Assembly (NCBI RefSeq): GCF_042681825.1
Contig: NZ_JBHUGH010000011.1
Span: forward strand, 95,863 to 159,862
Length of the DNA stretch: 64,000 bases
Direction: 5' to 3'
From: Halodurantibacterium flavum
Lineage (GTDB): Bacteria; Pseudomonadota; Alphaproteobacteria; Rhodobacterales; Rhodobacteraceae
Shown here: piece after piece, positions 62,289-64,000 of the stretch
Position numbering within the stretch: position 1 is the stretch's first letter
Layout of the letters: every line of letters starts with the position of its first letter
Made by a program: the position numbers and the translations under genes
Notes under the pieces: model-generated
Database searches by the model: none
What the model saw: the letters and a program-made list of their open reading frames with translations, nothing else
What the model was told of the DNA's origin: nothing

Positions 62289-62994
62289 CCCAACTGGATA
62301 GCTGATCCAGGTGGCCGGCACACAGACGCCAACGGTGCCAGGACACAGACGGGCAGCATCGTCGGCCAGCCCACGCTTTCGCCGCTTGTGAACCGCACAC
62401 TCGGATTCCCTTGTCTGTTTCACAGGAATGACGACCCTCGCGACAGGTCCCAGCCGAGCTCTTGGTCAATCGGCAGCAATCGACCGTCTTGGAATAGGTG
62501 GTAACCGAGGCGGCTGGCGATCCCTCATACTTCACGGGCAAGCTGCCCCGATGCTCCGGCCGTTTAGGGATGCCGGTTCTCTTCAACCGGTGCCACCCGA
62601 TAGCCCTTCGCGCTGAAGGCTCGGCCACGGACGAGTGATGGCCGCGAAGGGGACAGGCCGCGTGATGAATGTGGTGCTGCCGCCAGGGTAGTGGGGGGCG
62701 GATCCTTCGCAGTCCGTGTTGCGGATGAAGAGGAAGGTTCTGCTGGCTGTCCCCGTTCCAGTGGCTTCTTCTGAAGGACCAATCCCTCCTCCTGACTGAT
62801 CCCCTAAGCCCGTTCGGTTTCTGACCGCAACCCGCGCGGCTCCGGACCGTGTTGGCGCTGAAGCGCCTGCCCGCTCCACTCCGGGCCTTACGGGTCAAGC
62901 TGACGCTCCGGCGTCAGTGCAGGCATCTCCCGACGGTCTTGGCCGGGCATCATCGGAGGGACGGTCCTTCCGAATGAAGCAACGGAGAACTACC
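62289..62994. other. 706-bp non-coding region before ssb
   Basis: No supported gene on either strand. Hairpins are at about 62853-62866 (GGCGCT-GA-AGCGCC) and 62900-62917 (CTGACGC-TCCG-GCGTCAG). The ssb promoter should lie here. Confidence 0.45.
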
Positions 62995-63396
62995 ATGCAG
63001 AACATCGTCATCCTCGCTGGCAACATCGGCCAGGACCCGGAAACCCGCACCACCCAAGGCGGCACCAGCATCACCCACTTCACGCTGGCCACCTCGCGCC
63101 CCCGCTACTCGGAAGGCCGTGTCGTCCGCGACGAGAATGGCTACCGGGTGCAGGACACCGAATGGCACCGCATCACCTGCTTCAACGGCCTCGGCAAGAC
63201 GGTCCAGGAGCACTGCGAGAAGGGCATGAAGGTCCTGATCCGCGGCCGCATCCACTACACCAAGTGGACCGATCAGCAGGGCGTTGACCGCTACGGCTGC
63301 GAGATCATCGCCGAGACGGTCGACTTCCTCAGCCGGGCGAAGCAGACCCAGAACGACGACGGCAAGGTCATTGACGACGACGAAATTCCGTTCTGA
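62995..63396 (+). CDS. ssb: single-stranded DNA-binding protein
   Basis: A 133-residue OB-fold SSB. NIVILAGNIGQDPETRTTQGG at the N-terminus and RITCFNGLGKTVQEHCEKGMKVLIRGRI are typical, and the tail ends DDDEIPF, the acidic tip that recruits partner proteins. The start at 62995 is chosen (GGAGAA upstream); an in-frame ATG at 62974 would add 7 residues. A second SSB is typical for conjugative elements. Confidence 0.92.
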   Translation: MQNIVILAGNIGQDPETRTTQGGTSITHFTLATSRPRYSEGRVVRDENGYRVQDTEWHRITCFNGLGKTVQEHCEKGMKVLIRGRIHYTKWTDQQGVDRYGCEIIAETVDFLSRAKQTQNDDGKVIDDDEIPF

Positions 63397-63450
63397 GCGG
63401 GCGTCGAAGGCCCGGCGGCAACAGCCGCCGGGCAATCCTCATGGTCGCGG

Positions 63451-63771
63451 CTAGTGATCGGCACTAACGCAAGAGATTTCGGTGATCGCCCGCGTTTCCT
63501 CGTCGTAGGCCAAATTCATCCGATCCCGACCGAGATCCGACATCACGGCGCAGGTCAGCCTCACGATCCAGAAGATCGAGAAGAGCAGCACCACGCGCAT
63601 AGCGGGCGCCAGCGACAGGCCGACGATGCGCGCCCTGTTGCGCTGATGGGACGGCAGCTTGTCCGCCAGCATCGCGATGAAGACCAGGTTGTTGATGCCG
63701 AGAACGACTTCGAGAACGATGAGGGTGACAAGGCCGATCCAGATACTTGAATCTGCCGTCGGCGCGATCAT
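63451..63771 (-). pseudogene. truncated TerC-like membrane protein
   Basis: The first 73 codons match the N-terminus of TerC family proteins: two hydrophobic helices around VTLIVLEVVLGINNLVFIAML and the KLPSHQRNRAR loop (GIDN usually, here GINN). After VRLT the similarity stops and 33 unrelated residues follow to a stop. TerC normally has over 200 residues, so this is a remnant. It is on the opposite strand from ssb, 54 bases away. Confidence 0.65.
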
Positions 63772-63814
63772 CGTGCGCGGGGCTCGCTTGGCGTGCGACC
63801 GAATCAGTCGGGGT

Positions 63815-63958
63815 TCATTTTCTTGCTGACAGGGCCTCAAACGCCGATTCTGGGTCGCTTTCCCAATCAACTCCGACTATAATAGATGGGGTATTCGAGC
63901 GCTCCTGCACAGCAACTTCGAGCCTGGTTGAAACATTTAGGAGTTTCACCGGCACCAT
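63815..63958 (-). CDS. possible 47-residue protein
   Basis: A short frame (MVPVKLLNVSTRLEVAVQER...VDWESDPESAFEALSARK) upstream of the truncated TerC gene. The composition looks protein-like, but there is no known family and the ribosome binding site (AGCTCCG) is weak. The remaining bases to 64000 show nothing else. Confidence 0.25.
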   Translation of the reverse strand: MVPVKLLNVSTRLEVAVQERSNTPSIIVGVDWESDPESAFEALSARK

Positions 63959-64000
63959 GCGGAGCTAATCATCTAGTCGCCATAAAACCCCAATGTCAGA

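Noticed and set aside
62868..62878. TGCCCGCTCCA, similar to the tRNA-Gly 3' end
   Set aside because: Only about 10 bases match and the T-arm is absent, so it is not the second attachment site.
24000..64000. CRISPR array, insertion sequence, relaxase or type IV secretion genes
   Set aside because: Looked for and not found in this window; short repeats here are not evenly spaced, and no transposase or relaxase motif was seen.

Overview
The window looks like a chromosome segment of a GC-rich alphaproteobacterium, most likely a member of the Rhodobacteraceae (Paracoccus/Rhodobacter relatives). The reasons are the nuo operon with its typical extra genes (a lipoprotein, a DUF5337 protein, a long NuoE with a C-terminal helix-hairpin-helix extension), the short NuoG, and the nuoN-birA-coaX-rnj order. 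From about 24.5 kb onward the window is a mobile element.

Region 1, 1-16.9 kb: the tail of nuoD, then nuoE-F-G-H-I-J-K-L-M-N (respiratory complex I), with small accessory genes between them. A biotin protein ligase, type III pantothenate kinase and ribonuclease J follow, co-oriented and mostly overlapping, and end at a strong intrinsic terminator. Region 2, 17-24.4 kb: a DEAD-box helicase, release factor 3, a CoA-binding protein, and a histidine cluster (hisB-hisH, hisA-hisF-hisE) on the minus strand with a plus-strand DUF2147 gene between its two halves.

Region 3, 24.48-26 kb: the left edge of an integrative element. A 46-bp copy of the 3' end of a tRNA-Gly(GCC) gene (minus strand) lies beside a tyrosine recombinase gene. 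The 5' half of the tRNA is absent here, so the intact tRNA should lie at the other end of the element, beyond base 64000.

Region 4, 26.2-44.6 kb: a defence island. In order it holds: an SMC-like ATPase that ends in two LexA/S24-like folds; a DUF2971 protein; a DUF3883-type nuclease-like gene cut by an in-frame amber codon; a PIN-like protein; a Vsr endonuclease; a NERD nuclease-helicase; and a four-gene overlapping minus-strand operon (C5 cytosine methyltransferase, full-length sigma-70 factor, DrmA-like helicase, DrmB-like DUF1998 protein). The operon resembles a class 2 DISARM system but lacks a recognisable drmC and carries a sigma factor. An AbiE toxin-antitoxin pair with a clear two-operator promoter closes the island.

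Region 5, 44.6-64 kb: the backbone of an integrative/conjugative or plasmid-like element: ArdC, DUF2958, RadC-like JAB protein, ParB-like protein, a series of small conserved proteins, a methylase-Strawberry-notch helicase fusion, a toprim protein, DUF2493, SSB and a truncated TerC. A VapBC pair plus an EamA transporter is inserted on the opposite strand. Two families of repeated structured leaders precede several backbone genes and suggest shared post-transcriptional control. No relaxase, T4SS gene, insertion sequence, rRNA, intact tRNA or CRISPR array is visible.
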